Shown here piece by piece: positions 63,641-64,000 of a stretch of DNA of 64,000 nt. Within the stretch, counting starts at the first letter, position 1. Each line of letters starts with the position of its first letter. Made by a program: the position numbers and the translations under genes. Location of the stretch: contig NZ_AP024886.1 in NCBI RefSeq assembly GCF_024346975.1, forward strand, positions 620,001 through 684,000, given 5' to 3'. Origin of the DNA: Vibrio neonatus (GTDB lineage: Bacteria; Pseudomonadota; Gammaproteobacteria; Enterobacterales; Vibrionaceae). The notes beneath the pieces are model-generated. The model was not told the origin of the DNA. It was given only the letters and a program-made list of their open reading frames with translations, and searched no databases.

Positions 63641-63964
63641 ATGAGTTACCAATCGATCTGTAATATCGACGACATTGTACCGGGAACAGGCGTTTGCGCG
63701 TTAGTTGATGGTCAACAAGTTGCGGTATTTAGACCTTCACATGAAGAGAAGGTGTTTGCTATTTCAAATACTGACCCTTTTGCTCAATCAAATGTGCTTT
63801 CTCGCGGATTAATCGTAGAGCACAAAGAAGAGCTTTGGGTAGCAAGTCCGTTAAAGAAACAACGCTTTAACTTAAGCACTGGCGCATGCATGGAAGATGA
63901 GCGTTTTAACGTTCGCGCTTTCAAAGCACGCGTAATTAAAGGTGCGGTTGAAATTTCTGCATAA
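63641..63964 (+). CDS. nirD: NADH-dependent nitrite reductase small subunit
   Basis: A 107-residue Rieske-fold partner of NirB. VPGTGVCALVDGQQVAVFRP, FAISNTDPFAQSNVLSRGLI and VASPLKKQRFNLSTGACMED match NirD; the iron-sulfur cysteines and histidines of true Rieske proteins are absent, as in other NirD proteins. GGGAG precedes the ATG 15 bp after nirB. The last 36 bp of the window after its stop show no further gene start. A nirC or cysG-type gene could follow outside. Confidence 0.95.
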   Translation: MSYQSICNIDDIVPGTGVCALVDGQQVAVFRPSHEEKVFAISNTDPFAQSNVLSRGLIVEHKEELWVASPLKKQRFNLSTGACMEDERFNVRAFKARVIKGAVEISA

Positions 63965-64000
63965 GAGATTTAATAGCGAAAAGGTTCCTCGTCTTGTCTT

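Overview
The window looks like a chromosomal segment of a marine Vibrionaceae bacterium, most probably a Vibrio. The evidence is the gene content: a LuxT/SwrT-type TetR regulator, a DUF3087 gene, a YfcZ-type DUF406 gene, VCA0849-type type I secretion signals, several PL7 alginate lyases, an add gene with an adenine riboswitch, and nirBD. Base composition is moderate and genes are dense. I see no rRNA, tRNA, CRISPR array or prophage.

Layout. 1-18.7 kb is the 3' part of one giant calcium-type adhesin: about 25 T1SS-143-like repeats, then cadherin/VCBS-like domains, five ~410-bp repeats, and RTX repeats with a type I secretion signal. 18.8-25 kb holds a Lon-family protease, a MaoC-type hydratase, a lone PstS-like binding protein, a DUF3024 gene and glgC. 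The upstream region of glgC has a sigma-54-like promoter and NtrC-like half-sites. 25-29.4 kb holds glpK, pyrC and a MOSC protein, with three near-identical ~162-bp palindromic elements placed between them; a fourth copy lies at 50.8 kb. 29.4-36.5 kb is an alginate-degradation region: three lipoprotein alginate lyases carrying four PL7 domains, plus an unrecognised protein and a LysR remnant. 36.6-46.8 kb holds a membrane-fusion-protein pair, a lipoprotein, a complete IS3-family element with a programmed frameshift site, a CPA1-type antiporter, a nitroreductase, a strongly codon-biased SDR, and a REP-associated transposase (RAYT) with REP-like motifs scattered over about 5 kb. 46.8-64 kb is mostly housekeeping: nadE divergent from a NadD-like nucleotidyltransferase, an acyltransferase, luxT, an AI-2E-type transporter with an ion channel, yaeQ, a cold-shock gene, a YhfA-type OsmC protein, Nudix, a Kv-type channel, a LysE-family exporter preceded by a cysteine-rich leader ORF, yajD, add and nirBD.

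How the parts work together. The surface-anchored lyases would depolymerise alginate, and the nearby SDR may act on the sugar acids released (inference only). add and nirB share one regulatory region: an adenine riboswitch faces add, while a NarL/NarP-type 7-2-7 site, an FNR box and a -10 face nirB with E. coli-like spacing. nadE and the NadD-like gene are both tied to NAD metabolism. The most promising unusual items are the cysteine-rich leader coupled to the LysE exporter, the glgC sigma-54/NtrC region, the dispersed palindromic element, and the RAYT/REP network.
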